Position numbers and translations under genes: made by a program. The notes under the pieces are model-generated. The model did not search any database, was not told the DNA's origin, and saw nothing but the letters and a program-made list of their open reading frames with translations. A DNA stretch of 64,000 nt from an uncultured Sphingomonas sp. (lineage in GTDB: Bacteria > Pseudomonadota > Alphaproteobacteria > Sphingomonadales > Sphingomonadaceae), in contig NZ_CAJYHX010000033.1 of assembly GCF_913774285.1 (NCBI RefSeq), forward strand, positions 62,001-126,000, in the 5' to 3' direction. How positions within the stretch are numbered: position 1 is the stretch's first letter; each line of letters starts with the position of its first letter. Shown one piece after another: positions 40,888-50,520 of the stretch.

Positions 40888-42864
40888 ATGTCCGAAGACC
40901 TCTTCGCTGCGCCCTCCGTCCCCGCCGGCACCTATGACGCCTCGTCGATCGAGGTGCTCGAGGGGCTCGAGCCGGTACGGCGCCGGCCGGGCATGTATAT
41001 CGGCGGCACCGACGAGCGAGCGCTCCACCACCTCGCCGCAGAAATCCTCGACAATGCGATGGACGAGGCGGTCGCCGGCCACGCCAACCGCATCGAGGTA
41101 ACGCTCGCCGCGCCCAACCGCATCACCATCGTCGACAATGGCCGCGGCATGCCGGTCGATCCGCACCCGCGCTTCCCGGACAAGTCGGCGCTCGAGGTGA
41201 TTCTCTCGATGCTCCACTCGGGCGGCAAATTCTCGGGCAAGGCTTATGCCACTTCGGGCGGCCTCCACGGCGTCGGCATCTCGGTGGTCAACGCGCTGTC
41301 GGTGGACACGGTCGTCGAGGTCGCGCGCGACAAGCAGCTCTATCGCCAGCGCTTCAGCCAGGGCCAGACGCTGGGCCCGCTGGAGAAGATCGGCGGCACG
41401 CCCAACCGGCGCGGTACGAGTGTCGCCTTCACCCCCGATCCCGAGATCTTCGGCGAGATGCTGTTCAAGCCGGCGCGGCTGTACAAGCTCGCCCGCTCCA
41501 AGGCCTATCTGTTCGCCGGCGTCGAGATCCGCTGGAAGTGCGATCCGTCGCTGATCACCGACGACACGCCCGCCGAGGCCGTGTTCCAGTTCCCCGGCGG
41601 CCTTGCCGATCACCTGAAGGAGCAGGTAGGCACGCGTGAATGCGCCACCGCCGACTTCTTCGCGGGCACCCAGGAATTCCCCGATTCGCAGGGCCGCGTC
41701 GAATGGGCGGTCGCCTGGCCGCTGTGGAGCGACGGCAGCTATAGCTGGTACTGCAACACCATCCCGACGCCCGATGGCGGCACGCACGAGCAGGGCCTGC
41801 GCCAGGCGCTGGTGCGGAGTCTCCGCAGCTTCGCCGATCTGGTCGGCAACAAGAAGGCCAAGGACCTCAATCCGGACGACGTGGTGACGGGCTCCGAGGT
41901 GATGCTCTCGGTTTTCATCCGCGAGCCGCAGTTCCAGAGCCAGACCAAGGACCGCCTGACCAGCCCCGAGGCGACCGCGCTCGTCGAAAAGGCGGTGCGC
42001 GACCATTTCGACCATTATCTCACCGACAATATGGATCGCGGCAAGGCGCTGCTCGGCTATGTGCTAGAGCGGATGGACGATCGCCTGCGCCGCAAGCAGG
42101 AGCGCGAGGTCAAGCGCAAGTCGGCCACGTCAGGGCGCAAGCTGCGCCTGCCCGGCAAGCTGACCGACTGTTCGGCCGACAGCCCCGAGGGCACCGAGCT
42201 GTTCATCGTCGAGGGCGATTCGGCCGGCGGCTCGGCCAAGCAGGCGCGCGACCGCAAGACCCAGGCGATCCTGCCGATCCGCGGCAAGATCCTCAACGTC
42301 GCCAGCGCCACCTCGGCCAAGATCCTCGCCAACCAGGAAATCGCCGACCTGATCCAGGCGCTGGGCTGCGGCACCCGCAAGGACTGCGACGCGACGCAGC
42401 TGCGCTACGAGCGCATCATCATCATGACCGACGCAGACGTCGACGGCGCGCACATCGCGACGCTCTTGATGACTTTCTTCTTCCAGGAAATGCCGGACCT
42501 GGTGCGCAAGGGGCATCTCTACCTCGCCCAGCCGCCGCTCTACCGCCTGACCGTGGGCTCCAAGAGCCTCTACGCCCGCGACGACGCGCACCGCATCGAG
42601 ATCGAGAAGACGGCGTTCAAGGGCAAGAAGGTCGAGGTCAGCCGGTTCAAGGGGCTCGGCGAGATGAACCCGAACCAGCTCAAGGAAACCACCATGGATC
42701 CCAAGACGCGGGGCATGCTGCGCGTAACGCTTCCGCAGGAATATGAGGAGCGCGCAGGCGTGAAGGATCTGGTCGATCGGCTGATGGGCAACAATCCCGC
42801 GCACCGCTTCGCGTTCATCCAGGAAAATGCGGCGCGGCTCGACGAAGAGGTGATCGACGCCTGA
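40888..42864 (+). CDS. parE: DNA topoisomerase IV subunit B (ParE)
   Basis: The ATPase subunit of the decatenase topoisomerase IV. The 658-residue protein has the GHKL ATPase with LEPVRRRPGMYIGGTD, EILDNAMDEAVAG, DNGRGMPVD and the GGLHGVGISVVNALS lid, and the TOPRIM part with LFIVEGDSAGGSAKQARDRKTQAILPIRGKILNV and IIMTDADVDGAHI. It lacks the long insert of many GyrB proteins and has a ParE-type linker, so ParE is favoured. The ATG at 40888 has no clear Shine-Dalgarno. Its partner parC is not in the window. Confidence 0.93.
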   Translation: MSEDLFAAPSVPAGTYDASSIEVLEGLEPVRRRPGMYIGGTDERALHHLAAEILDNAMDEAVAGHANRIEVTLAAPNRITIVDNGRGMPVDPHPRFPDKSALEVILSMLHSGGKFSGKAYATSGGLHGVGISVVNALSVDTVVEVARDKQLYRQRFSQGQTLGPLEKIGGTPNRRGTSVAFTPDPEIFGEMLFKPARLYKLARSKAYLFAGVEIRWKCDPSLITDDTPAEAVFQFPGGLADHLKEQVGTRECATADFFAGTQEFPDSQGRVEWAVAWPLWSDGSYSWYCNTIPTPDGGTHEQGLRQALVRSLRSFADLVGNKKAKDLNPDDVVTGSEVMLSVFIREPQFQSQTKDRLTSPEATALVEKAVRDHFDHYLTDNMDRGKALLGYVLERMDDRLRRKQEREVKRKSATSGRKLRLPGKLTDCSADSPEGTELFIVEGDSAGGSAKQARDRKTQAILPIRGKILNVASATSAKILANQEIADLIQALGCGTRKDCDATQLRYERIIIMTDADVDGAHIATLLMTFFFQEMPDLVRKGHLYLAQPPLYRLTVGSKSLYARDDAHRIEIEKTAFKGKKVEVSRFKGLGEMNPNQLKETTMDPKTRGMLRVTLPQEYEERAGVKDLVDRLMGNNPAHRFAFIQENAARLDEEVIDA

Positions 42865-42934
42865 ACATCTTCGCAGGCTTGCGCCCAGCGAGCCTGTGTG
42901 TACCATCCTCCTAACACAGGGGGAGACCATTTCG

Positions 42935-44260
42935 ATGCGTGCCATCGCCGTTCTCGCGCCGCTGCTTGCCTGCGCCACGCCCTGCCTGGCACAGACCGCA
43001 CCCCCTGCTCCCGTCGCTGCCCCCGTGCAGGCGGCCAAGGAATTTCGCGACCGTGTCAACCAGCTGCCTGACCTGCTGCAAGGAAAGGGCGACTATGAGG
43101 GCGCCTTCTCGGACGCCTTCCGCGCGCAGCTGCCCAAGGCCAAGTTCGATGCGGTCCTTCAGCAGATCGCAGCCGCCGCGGGCCCCTATGCGGCCCTGCA
43201 GAAACTCGACGCAAAGACGCCGTGGAGCGGCACGCTGACGGTCGAGTATCGCGATGCGATCGCCACCATGGCGATCTCCGTCGATCCGGCAGGCGACCAC
43301 CGCATCACCGGCCTGAGGGTGCAGGGTCTGTCCGCGCGCGCGACGAGCCTCGACGCCGTCGAGGCGGCGCTGAAGGGGTTGCACGGCCGCACCGGCTATG
43401 TGCTGGCCCGACTGGGCGACGGCGCGCCGCAGTTGCTCCGCCAGCACAATGCCAACCAGGTCTTCGCGATCGGCTCCGAATTCAAGCTGGTGATCCTCGC
43501 CGAGCTGATCCGCGCGACCAACGCCGGCGAACGCACGTGGGACGAGCTGGTCACGCTCGACGGCAGCGAACTGCCCGGCGGCGGGTATACGGCCAAGCCC
43601 GCTGGAACCAAGGTGCCCTTGCGCGAACTCGCGACGCAGATGATCTCGATCAGCGACAACAGCGCGACCGACATTCTGCTCAAGACGCTGGGACGCGCGA
43701 AGGTGGAAGCGATGCTGCCGGTCCTCGGCATCGCCGATCCGGCGCGCAACCGGCCGTTTCTCGGCACCGGCGAGGTCTTCAAGCTGAAGACCATCCCGGC
43801 CTTGCGCGACCGCTACCTTGCCGCAAACGAAGCCGGGCGCCGCGCGCTGCTCGCGGGCGCGGTGGCCGCGACGCCGCTCAGCCAGGTGAACGGCGCGCTG
43901 TTCTCCGCCGGCAAGCCGCTGTCGATCGACAGGCTCGAATGGTTCGAGACGCCCAACGACCTGGTCCGGGTGATGGACTGGATCCGCCGCAACACCGAAG
44001 GGCCGAACGGCGCCGACGCGCGCGCCGTGCTGGCGAAGAACGCCGGCATGCCGCCGCTTGCCGCGGGCAAATGGAATTACGTCGGATACAAGGGCGGGTC
44101 CGAGCCGGGGGTGGTCGCGATGACCCTGCTGCTGCAGGGCAAGGACAGCGGCTGGTACGTGCTTTCCGCCAGCTGGAACGACACCGCACAGGATGTCGAG
44201 CAGAGCCGCTTCGCCGGGCTGGTGAGCAAGGCCGCCGAGCTGGCCGCTCCGGCACGCTGA
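42935..44260 (+). CDS. secreted class A beta-lactamase-fold serine hydrolase
   Basis: A 441-residue protein with a signal peptide (about 1-18, ending CLAQ), an N-terminal helical and DUF-like region (about 35-130), and a beta-lactamase/transpeptidase fold: SxxK as GSEFK (S181, K184), SDN at 240-242 and KGG at 386-388. The three motifs are all present, but the Glu166-type omega loop of true class A enzymes is not obvious. It is more likely a penicillin-binding-protein-like hydrolase than a resistance enzyme. GGGGGAG lies about ten bases before the ATG; the nearby TCCTCC could pair with it weakly. Confidence 0.82.
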   Translation: MRAIAVLAPLLACATPCLAQTAPPAPVAAPVQAAKEFRDRVNQLPDLLQGKGDYEGAFSDAFRAQLPKAKFDAVLQQIAAAAGPYAALQKLDAKTPWSGTLTVEYRDAIATMAISVDPAGDHRITGLRVQGLSARATSLDAVEAALKGLHGRTGYVLARLGDGAPQLLRQHNANQVFAIGSEFKLVILAELIRATNAGERTWDELVTLDGSELPGGGYTAKPAGTKVPLRELATQMISISDNSATDILLKTLGRAKVEAMLPVLGIADPARNRPFLGTGEVFKLKTIPALRDRYLAANEAGRRALLAGAVAATPLSQVNGALFSAGKPLSIDRLEWFETPNDLVRVMDWIRRNTEGPNGADARAVLAKNAGMPPLAAGKWNYVGYKGGSEPGVVAMTLLLQGKDSGWYVLSASWNDTAQDVEQSRFAGLVSKAAELAAPAR

Positions 44261-44342
44261 GCAGGCGCGGCCGTGCCGGGAAGGACGGACGACCCACAAA
44301 AAGGGTTGTCGATGACGTAACATTGTATCATTTGTCCTGCGC

Positions 44343-45503
44343 ATGCTCCAGCTTTCGTCGACCGTTGCCCTGGCCGTATCCGCGCCTCCCCGCATCCGCT
44401 CGATCGACGCGCTGCGCGGGCTGGTGATGCTGCTGATGCTGGTCGATCACACCCGCGAGTGCTTCTATTCCACCGTGCCGGTCGCTGATCCGCTCGGCCC
44501 GGAAACGCCGACCGCGCTGTTCCTCACCCGCCTCACCGCGCATTTCTGTGCGCCGGTGTTCGTCTTCCTCACCGGACTGGCGGCATGGCTCTATGCGCAG
44601 TCGCGGGGTGGCGCCGCGGCGGCGTCCGACTTTCTGTGGAAGCGCGGACTGTTCCTGATCGTGCTGGAACTGACCCTGGTCAACTTTGCCTGGGGTTTCG
44701 ATCTCACACCGCCGATGCTCTACCTGCAGGTGATCTGGGTGATCGGGCTGTCGATGCTCGCGCTGGCGGCACTGGTCCACCTGCCCCGCCCTACGCTGAT
44801 TGCGCTAGGACTGGCGATCGTGCTGGGGCACAATCTGCTCGATGGCGTGCACGTGACGTCGGAACCCGGTCGCGCGCTCTGGGCGGTGTTGCACGAGCGC
44901 ACGATCTTCGACCTGCCGTGGGGCGGACGCCTGCGGATCAGCTATCCGCTGCTGCCTTGGATCGGGGTGATCGTGCTCGGCTATACGCTGGGACCGTGGT
45001 TCGCGCGCGGGGTGCACGCTGGCACGCGACAGCGAAAGCTGGTGGCGGCGGGCCTCGCCGCGCTGGCGCTGTTCGTCCTGCTGCGCGCGACCAACGTCTA
45101 TGGCGATCTCCATTTGTGGCAGGCGGGCAGGGACGCGCTCGGCACCGCGCTTCAGTTCGTCAACCTCACCAAATATCCGCCCTCGGCCGATTTTCTGCTG
45201 GCAACGCTGGGAGTCGGGCTGATCGTGCTGGCGGCCTTCGAGCATCTGCCCGAGCGGGCGGCGCGGCTGCTCGCCGTGCTGGGCGCCGCGCCGCTATTCT
45301 TCTACCTCTTCCACCTATACCTGCTGCGCGCTCTCAACCTGACGGCCGGCTGGGCGCTGGGTGTGCCGGGGCCGGTGAGCGTGCCCAACGTCGCCGGGCT
45401 CTGGCTGTTGGCGGCTGCGGTCGCGCTACCGTGCTGGTTTGCCACCCGCGCCTTCGGTGACCGCAAGCGTCGGAGCGCCGCCTGGTGGATGCGCTATCTA
45501 TAG
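44343..45503 (+). CDS. DUF1624 / HGSNAT-like membrane acyltransferase-type protein
   Basis: A 386-residue integral membrane protein with about ten hydrophobic helices. It begins with RIRSIDALRGLVMLLMLVDHTRE, the signature of the DUF1624 group related to heparan-alpha-glucosaminide N-acetyltransferase; the conserved His is in VDHTRE. Such proteins are thought to move acetyl groups across the membrane to sugars. Neighbouring genes give no hint of the acceptor. It converges on and overlaps by six bases the minus-strand gene at 45498. Confidence 0.8.
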   Translation: MLQLSSTVALAVSAPPRIRSIDALRGLVMLLMLVDHTRECFYSTVPVADPLGPETPTALFLTRLTAHFCAPVFVFLTGLAAWLYAQSRGGAAAASDFLWKRGLFLIVLELTLVNFAWGFDLTPPMLYLQVIWVIGLSMLALAALVHLPRPTLIALGLAIVLGHNLLDGVHVTSEPGRALWAVLHERTIFDLPWGGRLRISYPLLPWIGVIVLGYTLGPWFARGVHAGTRQRKLVAAGLAALALFVLLRATNVYGDLHLWQAGRDALGTALQFVNLTKYPPSADFLLATLGVGLIVLAAFEHLPERAARLLAVLGAAPLFFYLFHLYLLRALNLTAGWALGVPGPVSVPNVAGLWLLAAAVALPCWFATRAFGDRKRRSAAWWMRYL

Positions 45504-45758
45504 GTCGCCGCGCATCCGCCGCTGGTGATACTTCACCCGCACGGTGACGCCGAGCACCATCAGAAAGAAGGCCAGCCCCAGCACCGCCGCGGGCACCGCG
45601 ATCGGCAGCGGCCACACCTTCGCCCGCAGCGCCGCGAGCAGTGCGCCGAGCACCGCCAGCCACACCGCGCCCATCCGCAGCGGCCGCGCGATCTGCTTCA
45701 GCTCCGCCTTGTAGGCGGCGCGCTCGGCAGGATCGTTCAGGTTCGGCGGGGTCGGCAT
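45498..45758 (-). CDS. small two-helix membrane protein, unknown
   Basis: An 86-residue protein with a charged N-terminus (DPAERAAYKAELKQIARPL) and two transmembrane helices (about 30-46 and 50-72), then a basic tail (KYHQRRMRG). It overlaps the end of the GNAT gene by about 22 bases, so it is translated from the same message. No family recognised. Confidence 0.65.
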   Translation of the reverse strand: MPTPPNLNDPAERAAYKAELKQIARPLRMGAVWLAVLGALLAALRAKVWPLPIAVPAAVLGLAFFLMVLGVTVRVKYHQRRMRGDL

Positions 45759-46276
45759 GTCCAGTCTTCCTTCAGCAGCCCGTAGAGCGTGGTGTCTCGG
45801 ACGCCGATATGGGTCTCCCATTCGGCGCGCAGCACCCCTTCCAGCCGGAAGCCCAGCCGTTCGAGCAGCCGGCGCGAATACACATTGTCCGGGTCCGTGT
45901 CCGCAAAAACCCGCCGATGCCCTTCGGCGAGGAATAGCTGGTCTAGCACCGCACCGATCGCCTCCTCGGCGATCCCCTGCCCCCAATGCGACCGGGCGAG
46001 CAGATAGCCGATCTCGCTGACCGCGGGCCGCTTCTCGCCCACCGCGACATAGCCGATCGCGGTATCGTCGCCGGCAAGCGTGATCGCCCAGACACGCCAG
46101 GCCGGATCGCCGCGCGAGAGGCTGGCCCGGGTCTGCTCGACGGTCTCGTGGGGCGCGTGGCTCCACCAGGTCATCAGCTCGGGGTCGGAGAGGCTGGGGA
46201 ACAGCGCCTCGGCATCGTCCACCGTCCGCGGCCGCAGGCGCAGCCGCACGGTGGTCAGCACGGGCGTGTCGGCCAT
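45737..46276 (-). CDS. GNAT-family N-acetyltransferase (RimJ-like)
   Basis: A 179-residue acetyltransferase of the RimJ/RimL type: RLRLRPRTVDDAEALFP at the N-terminus, EIGYLLARSHWGQGIAEEAIGAVL with the acetyl-CoA-binding QGxA-type motif, and NVYSRRLLERLGFRLEGVLR near the end. Proteins of this type often acetylate protein N-termini or small metabolites; the target is unknown. It lies one base after the AIM24-like gene and overlaps the small membrane-protein gene. Confidence 0.85.
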   Translation of the reverse strand: MADTPVLTTVRLRLRPRTVDDAEALFPSLSDPELMTWWSHAPHETVEQTRASLSRGDPAWRVWAITLAGDDTAIGYVAVGEKRPAVSEIGYLLARSHWGQGIAEEAIGAVLDQLFLAEGHRRVFADTDPDNVYSRRLLERLGFRLEGVLRAEWETHIGVRDTTLYGLLKEDWTCRPRRT

Positions 46277-46277
46277 C

Positions 46278-47108
46278 TCAGCGATTGCCGCCGATGAAGT
46301 CGCCCAGGCCTCCCAGCACCGAACCCTCGCCGCGATTCTGCCCGCCGCCATTGGCCGCCGCGAGCATGCGGCCGGCCAGCCGCGCGAAGGGCAGCGACTG
46401 GATCCACACCTTGCCGGGCCCGCGCAGCCGCGCGAAGAACACGCCCTCACCGCCGAAGACCATGCTGCGCACGCCCCCGACCGAGACGAGATCGAAATCC
46501 ACCGACGGCGTCAGCGCGGCAAGACAACCGGTATCGACATGGAGTTCCTCGCCCGGCGCCAGCTCGCGCTCGACGATCGCGCCGCCCATCTGGACGAACA
46601 CCCAGCCGTCGCCGTCGAGCCGCTGCATGATGAAGCCCTCGCCGCCGAACAGCCCGGTCATCACCCGGCGCTGGAAGGCGATGCCCATCTGCACGCCCTT
46701 GGCGGCCGCGAGGAAGGCGTCCTTCTGGCAGATCAGCGTGCCCCCGATATCGGCCAGCCGCAGCGGCACGATCGCGCCGGGCACCGGCGAAGCGAAGGAG
46801 ACGCGCGCCTTGCCGCTACCCTGGTGGGTGAAGACGGTGGTGAACAGCCCCTCGCCGGTGACCAGCCTTTTGCCCGCGCCGAGCAGCTTGTCCATGAAGC
46901 CGCCGCCCTGGTTGCTGCCGTCGCCGAACACGGTCTGCATGGTGATGGCGGCATCCTTCCACACCATCGCGCCGGCCTCGGCCACCGCGCTTTCGCCGGG
47001 ATCGAGCTCGATCTCGACGAACTGGAGCTCCTGGCCCTTGATCTCGAAATCGATGTCGTCGGCATAGCCTTCGCGGCGCGTGTGCGACCAGGGGCTGATC
47101 GGCGGCAT
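46278..47108 (-). CDS. AIM24 / TIGR00266-family protein
   Basis: A 276-residue soluble beta-rich protein of the TIGR00266 group: FEIKGQELQFVEIELDPGESAVAEAGAMVWKD at the start and later GGEGFIMQRLDGDGWVFVQMGGAIVERELAPGEELHVDTGCLAAL. The C-terminus is Gly/Asn rich. Function is unknown; related proteins form trimeric double beta-barrels. Together with the GNAT and small membrane genes it forms a minus-strand operon. The ATG at 47108 has AGGAGAGAC upstream. Confidence 0.85.
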   Translation of the reverse strand: MPPISPWSHTRREGYADDIDFEIKGQELQFVEIELDPGESAVAEAGAMVWKDAAITMQTVFGDGSNQGGGFMDKLLGAGKRLVTGEGLFTTVFTHQGSGKARVSFASPVPGAIVPLRLADIGGTLICQKDAFLAAAKGVQMGIAFQRRVMTGLFGGEGFIMQRLDGDGWVFVQMGGAIVERELAPGEELHVDTGCLAALTPSVDFDLVSVGGVRSMVFGGEGVFFARLRGPGKVWIQSLPFARLAGRMLAAANGGGQNRGEGSVLGGLGDFIGGNR

Positions 47109-47186
47109 GGGTCTCTCCTGCACCTGTTGCAGGCGCCTAGTACACCAAAGACCATCGGTCGGGGAAGCTGCCAAGCGCTCTCCGTC

Positions 47187-47280
47187 GTCATCCCGGCGAA
47201 AGCCAGGATCCATTCGCCTCTACGTAGGGGATGGCGCCGCGCCGTCCTGGCAAATGGATCCCGGCTTCCGCCGGGATGAC
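47187..47280. repeat. extragenic palindrome, family A, copy 2
   Basis: Left end GTCATCCCGGCGAAAGCCAG and right end GGCTTCCGCCGGGATGAC with GGATCC in both arms. It lies between divergent promoters of the AIM24-like gene and mmsA. Confidence 0.75.
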
Positions 47281-47399
47281 GATGTTGATGGGAGAAAGCC
47301 CTCCCCATCGCCCGGGGTGACATCCCGGATGCGCTGTGTCATTGCGCAACTTAATTACAAGGCATGAGTCGGCGTCCAGCCGATCCGCAGGAGAGTATG

Positions 47400-48899
47400 A
47401 TGCGTGTTATCGATCATGTGATCGTCGGCCATTCCGGCGGCGGCGCGGGCCGCCGGTCGGACGTTTTCGACCCCAATAGCGGCGCCGTGCAGGCGCAGGT
47501 GGCGCTCGGCACCGCTGCCGATCTCGACCGCGCGGTCGCCGCCGCGATGGCTGCGCAGCCCGGCTGGGCCGCGACCAACCCGCAGCGCCGCGCCCGCGTG
47601 ATGTTCCGCTTCAAGGAGCTGGTCGAGGCGAACATGGACGCACTCGCGCACCTGCTCTCGTCCGAGCACGGCAAGGTGATCGCCGACGCGAAGGGCGACA
47701 TCCAGCGCGGGCTCGAGGTGATCGAGTTCGCCTGCGGCATCCCCCACGCGCTCAAGGGCGAATATACCCAGGGCGCCGGCCCCGGCATCGACGTCTATTC
47801 GATGCGGATGCCGCTCGGCATCGGCGCGGGGATCACCCCGTTCAACTTCCCGGCGATGATCCCGATGTGGATGTTCGGGGTGGCGATCGCCTGCGGCAAT
47901 GCCTTCATTTTGAAGCCCTCCGAGCGCGACCCCTCGGTACCGGTCCGCCTCGCCGAGCTGATGCTGGACGCCGGTGCGCCCGAGGGCATCCTGCAGGTGG
48001 TGCAGGGCGACAAGGAGATGGTCGACGCGATCCTCGATCATCCCGCGATCTCCGCGGTGAGCTTCGTCGGTTCGTCCGACATCGCCCATTATGTCTATCG
48101 CCGCGGCGTCGAGGCGGGGAAGCGCGTCCAGGCGATGGGCGGCGCCAAGAACCACGGCATCGTCATGCCCGACGCCGATCTTGACCAGGTCGTCGCGGAC
48201 CTCTCCGGCGCGGCGTTCGGCTCGGCGGGCGAGCGGTGCATGGCGCTCCCCGTGGTAGTGCCGGTCGGCGACAAGACCGCCGATGCGCTCCGCGAAAAGC
48301 TGATCCCGGCGATCGAGGCGCTGCGGGTCGGCGTCTCCACCGATGCGGAGGCGCAGTACGGCCCGGTGGTCAACGCCGCGCACAAGGGGCGCGTCGAGAA
48401 CTGGATCCAGACCGGCGTCGACGAAGGCGCCGAGCTGGTGGTCGACGGCCGCGGCTTTTCGCTCCAGGGGCACGAGAACGGCTTCTTCATCGGCCCATCG
48501 CTGTTCGACCGGGTGACGCCGGCGATGAAGAGCTATCAGGAGGAGATCTTCGGCCCGGTCCTCCAGATCGTCCGCGCCCCCGATTTCGAGACCGCGCTGC
48601 GCCTGCCGAGCGAGCACCAGTACGGCAACGGCGTCGCGATCTTCACCCGCAACGGCCATGCCGCGCGCGAATTCGCGGCCCGCGTGAATGTCGGCATGGT
48701 CGGCATCAACGTGCCGATCCCGGTGCCGGTCGCCTACCACAGCTTCGGCGGCTGGAAGCGCTCGGCGTTCGGGGACATCAACCAACACGGCATGGAAGGC
48801 GTCCGCTTCTGGACCAAGGTGAAGACCGTCACCCAGCGCTGGCCCGACGGCGGCGTCGGCGACGCGGCCAACGCCTTCGTCATCCCGACCATGGGATGA
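47400..48899 (+). CDS. mmsA: CoA-acylating methylmalonate-semialdehyde dehydrogenase MmsA
   Basis: Converts methylmalonate semialdehyde to propionyl-CoA in valine catabolism. The 499-residue protein is an aldehyde dehydrogenase with PLGIGAGITPFNFPAMIPMW, the ILKPSERDP block, VSFVGSSDIAHYVY and the catalytic Cys in GSAGERCMA (C280). The CoA-dependent subgroup is shown by the NFPAMIPMWMFG region and by the neighbours. ATG 47400 has GGAG six bases upstream; ATG 47397 is one codon earlier. First gene of the valine operon, which ends with mmsB. Confidence 0.95.
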   Translation: MRVIDHVIVGHSGGGAGRRSDVFDPNSGAVQAQVALGTAADLDRAVAAAMAAQPGWAATNPQRRARVMFRFKELVEANMDALAHLLSSEHGKVIADAKGDIQRGLEVIEFACGIPHALKGEYTQGAGPGIDVYSMRMPLGIGAGITPFNFPAMIPMWMFGVAIACGNAFILKPSERDPSVPVRLAELMLDAGAPEGILQVVQGDKEMVDAILDHPAISAVSFVGSSDIAHYVYRRGVEAGKRVQAMGGAKNHGIVMPDADLDQVVADLSGAAFGSAGERCMALPVVVPVGDKTADALREKLIPAIEALRVGVSTDAEAQYGPVVNAAHKGRVENWIQTGVDEGAELVVDGRGFSLQGHENGFFIGPSLFDRVTPAMKSYQEEIFGPVLQIVRAPDFETALRLPSEHQYGNGVAIFTRNGHAAREFAARVNVGMVGINVPIPVPVAYHSFGGWKRSAFGDINQHGMEGVRFWTKVKTVTQRWPDGGVGDAANAFVIPTMG

Positions 48900-49378
48900 C
48901 GGGGGTGCGGCCTGCGCTTCTTCCCCTCGCGATCGGCTTGGTGGCGATTGCCGCTGCGCCTGCGATCGCGGGCGAATTGAACGGGCCAGGCCGGTTCTGC
49001 GGCTATTCGCCCATCATCGACCTCAAGGCCGGCGAGCGGATCGTCACGCTCGAAGGCGGCATCCATGCAGGCACGTTCCGATGGGAGGGCGCCTTCGGCA
49101 CGCTTGAGGTTAGCGGCATTGGCTGGGGCGCCAAACCTCGGGCGCGGCAGATGAAGGACCGTACCGCCGGCGGGCAGATCCGGTTCGCGCAGAAGAAGGT
49201 TGGCGGCATCTATCAAGTCGCGATCTGGAACGGCCGGCAGGGTGCGGCCTATTTTAAATCCATGCACCCACTTTCGGCAGCACAATTGGCGGCGATTGAT
49301 CGGGTCATCCTTTTCCAGGAAGGCGAAGACCCAGGCCGCTGCGATCTGAAAACCATTTTCGCTTGGGATTTCGAATGA
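48896..49378 (+). CDS. secreted protein of unknown function inside the valine operon
   Basis: A 160-residue protein with a signal peptide (about 1-25, ending AIAG) and a beta-rich mature part, two Cys (GRFCGYS and GRCDLK) that could form a disulfide. I recognise no family. It overlaps mmsA (ATGA) and the acyl-CoA dehydrogenase gene (ATGA), so it is translationally coupled inside a cytoplasmic catabolic operon, which is odd for an exported protein. A recent insertion would have left a gap, so the arrangement is probably old. Confidence 0.7.
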   Translation: MTGVRPALLPLAIGLVAIAAAPAIAGELNGPGRFCGYSPIIDLKAGERIVTLEGGIHAGTFRWEGAFGTLEVSGIGWGAKPRARQMKDRTAGGQIRFAQKKVGGIYQVAIWNGRQGAAYFKSMHPLSAAQLAAIDRVILFQEGEDPGRCDLKTIFAWDFE

Positions 49379-50520
49379 CCCACCAGTTCGACCTCACCGA
49401 CGACCAGCGCCAGATCCAGGAGATGGCGCAGAAGTTCACCGCCGATGCGATCACCCCGCATGCGGCCGAATGGGACGAGAAGCACCTCTTCCCGCGCGAG
49501 ACGATTCGGGCCGCCGCCGAGCTCGGCTTCGCGGCGATCTATGTCTCGGAGGAATCGGGCGGCATCGGCATCGGGCGTCTCGAGTCCGCGCTGATCTTCG
49601 AGGCGATGGCCTATGGCTGCCCGTCCACCAGCGCGTTCATCTCGATCCACAACATGGCCGCCTGGATGATCGACCGCTTCGGGGCGCAGGCTGTGAAGGA
49701 CAAGTATCTCCCCAGCCTCGTCACGATGGACCGGCTGGCCAGCTACTGCCTCACCGAACCCGGCTCGGGCTCGGACGCCGCCGCACTCAAGACCCGCGCG
49801 GTGCGGGACGGCGACCACTACATCGTCACCGGCACCAAGCAGTTCATCTCGGGCGGCGGCGAAAACGACCTCTATGTCACCATGGTCCGTACCGGCGAGG
49901 ACGGCCCCAAGGGCATCTCCGCGCTGGTGATCGAGAAGGACATGCCCGGCGTCAGCTTCGGCGCGCAGGAACGCAAGCTCGGCTGGCACTCGCAGCCCAC
50001 CGCGCAGGTGAACTTCGATTCCGTCCGCGTGCCGGTCGAGAACCTGATCGGTGCCGAGGGCGAAGGCTTCCGCATCGCGATGATGGGGCTGGACGGCGGG
50101 CGGCTCAACATCGGCGCCTGCTCGCTCGGCGGCGCGCAGCGCTGCCTCGACGAAGCGGTGCGCTACACCCAGGAGCGCCGCCAGTTCGGCAAGGCGATCG
50201 CCGACTTCCAGAACACCCAGTTCATGCTCGCCGACATGGCGACCGAGCTGGAGGCCGCCCGCGCGTTGCTCTACCTCGCCGCCGCCAAGGTGACCGCCGG
50301 CACGCCCGACAAGACCCGCTTCGCCGCCATGGCCAAGCGCCTCGCCACCGACACCGGCTCGGCGGTGGTCGATCGTGCGCTGCAGCTGCACGGCGGCTAT
50401 GGCTATCTGATGGACTATCCGATCGAACGCTTCTGGCGCGATCTCCGCGTCCATTCGATCCTCGAGGGCACCAACCAGGTGATGCGGATGATCGTCGGGC
50501 GGGAGCTGGTGCGCGAATGA
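49375..50520 (+). CDS. isobutyryl-CoA dehydrogenase (acyl-CoA dehydrogenase family)
   Basis: An FAD enzyme of 381 residues: YCLTEPGSGSDAAALKTRA (FAD/substrate motif), FISGGGENDLYVTMVRTG, and DRALQLHGGYGYLMDYPIERFWRDLRVHSILEGTNQV, where the family catalytic Glu of the EGTNQ region is present. In this operon the logical step is isobutyryl-CoA to methacrylyl-CoA. Substrate assignment is by context. Coupled at both ends by ATGA. Confidence 0.88.
   Translation: MTHQFDLTDDQRQIQEMAQKFTADAITPHAAEWDEKHLFPRETIRAAAELGFAAIYVSEESGGIGIGRLESALIFEAMAYGCPSTSAFISIHNMAAWMIDRFGAQAVKDKYLPSLVTMDRLASYCLTEPGSGSDAAALKTRAVRDGDHYIVTGTKQFISGGGENDLYVTMVRTGEDGPKGISALVIEKDMPGVSFGAQERKLGWHSQPTAQVNFDSVRVPVENLIGAEGEGFRIAMMGLDGGRLNIGACSLGGAQRCLDEAVRYTQERRQFGKAIADFQNTQFMLADMATELEAARALLYLAAAKVTAGTPDKTRFAAMAKRLATDTGSAVVDRALQLHGGYGYLMDYPIERFWRDLRVHSILEGTNQVMRMIVGRELVRE

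Noticed and set aside
42900..42930. Possible hairpin hiding the ribosome site of the serine hydrolase gene
   Set aside because: Only four base pairs (CTCC with GGAG) are possible around a ten-base loop, too weak to claim regulation.
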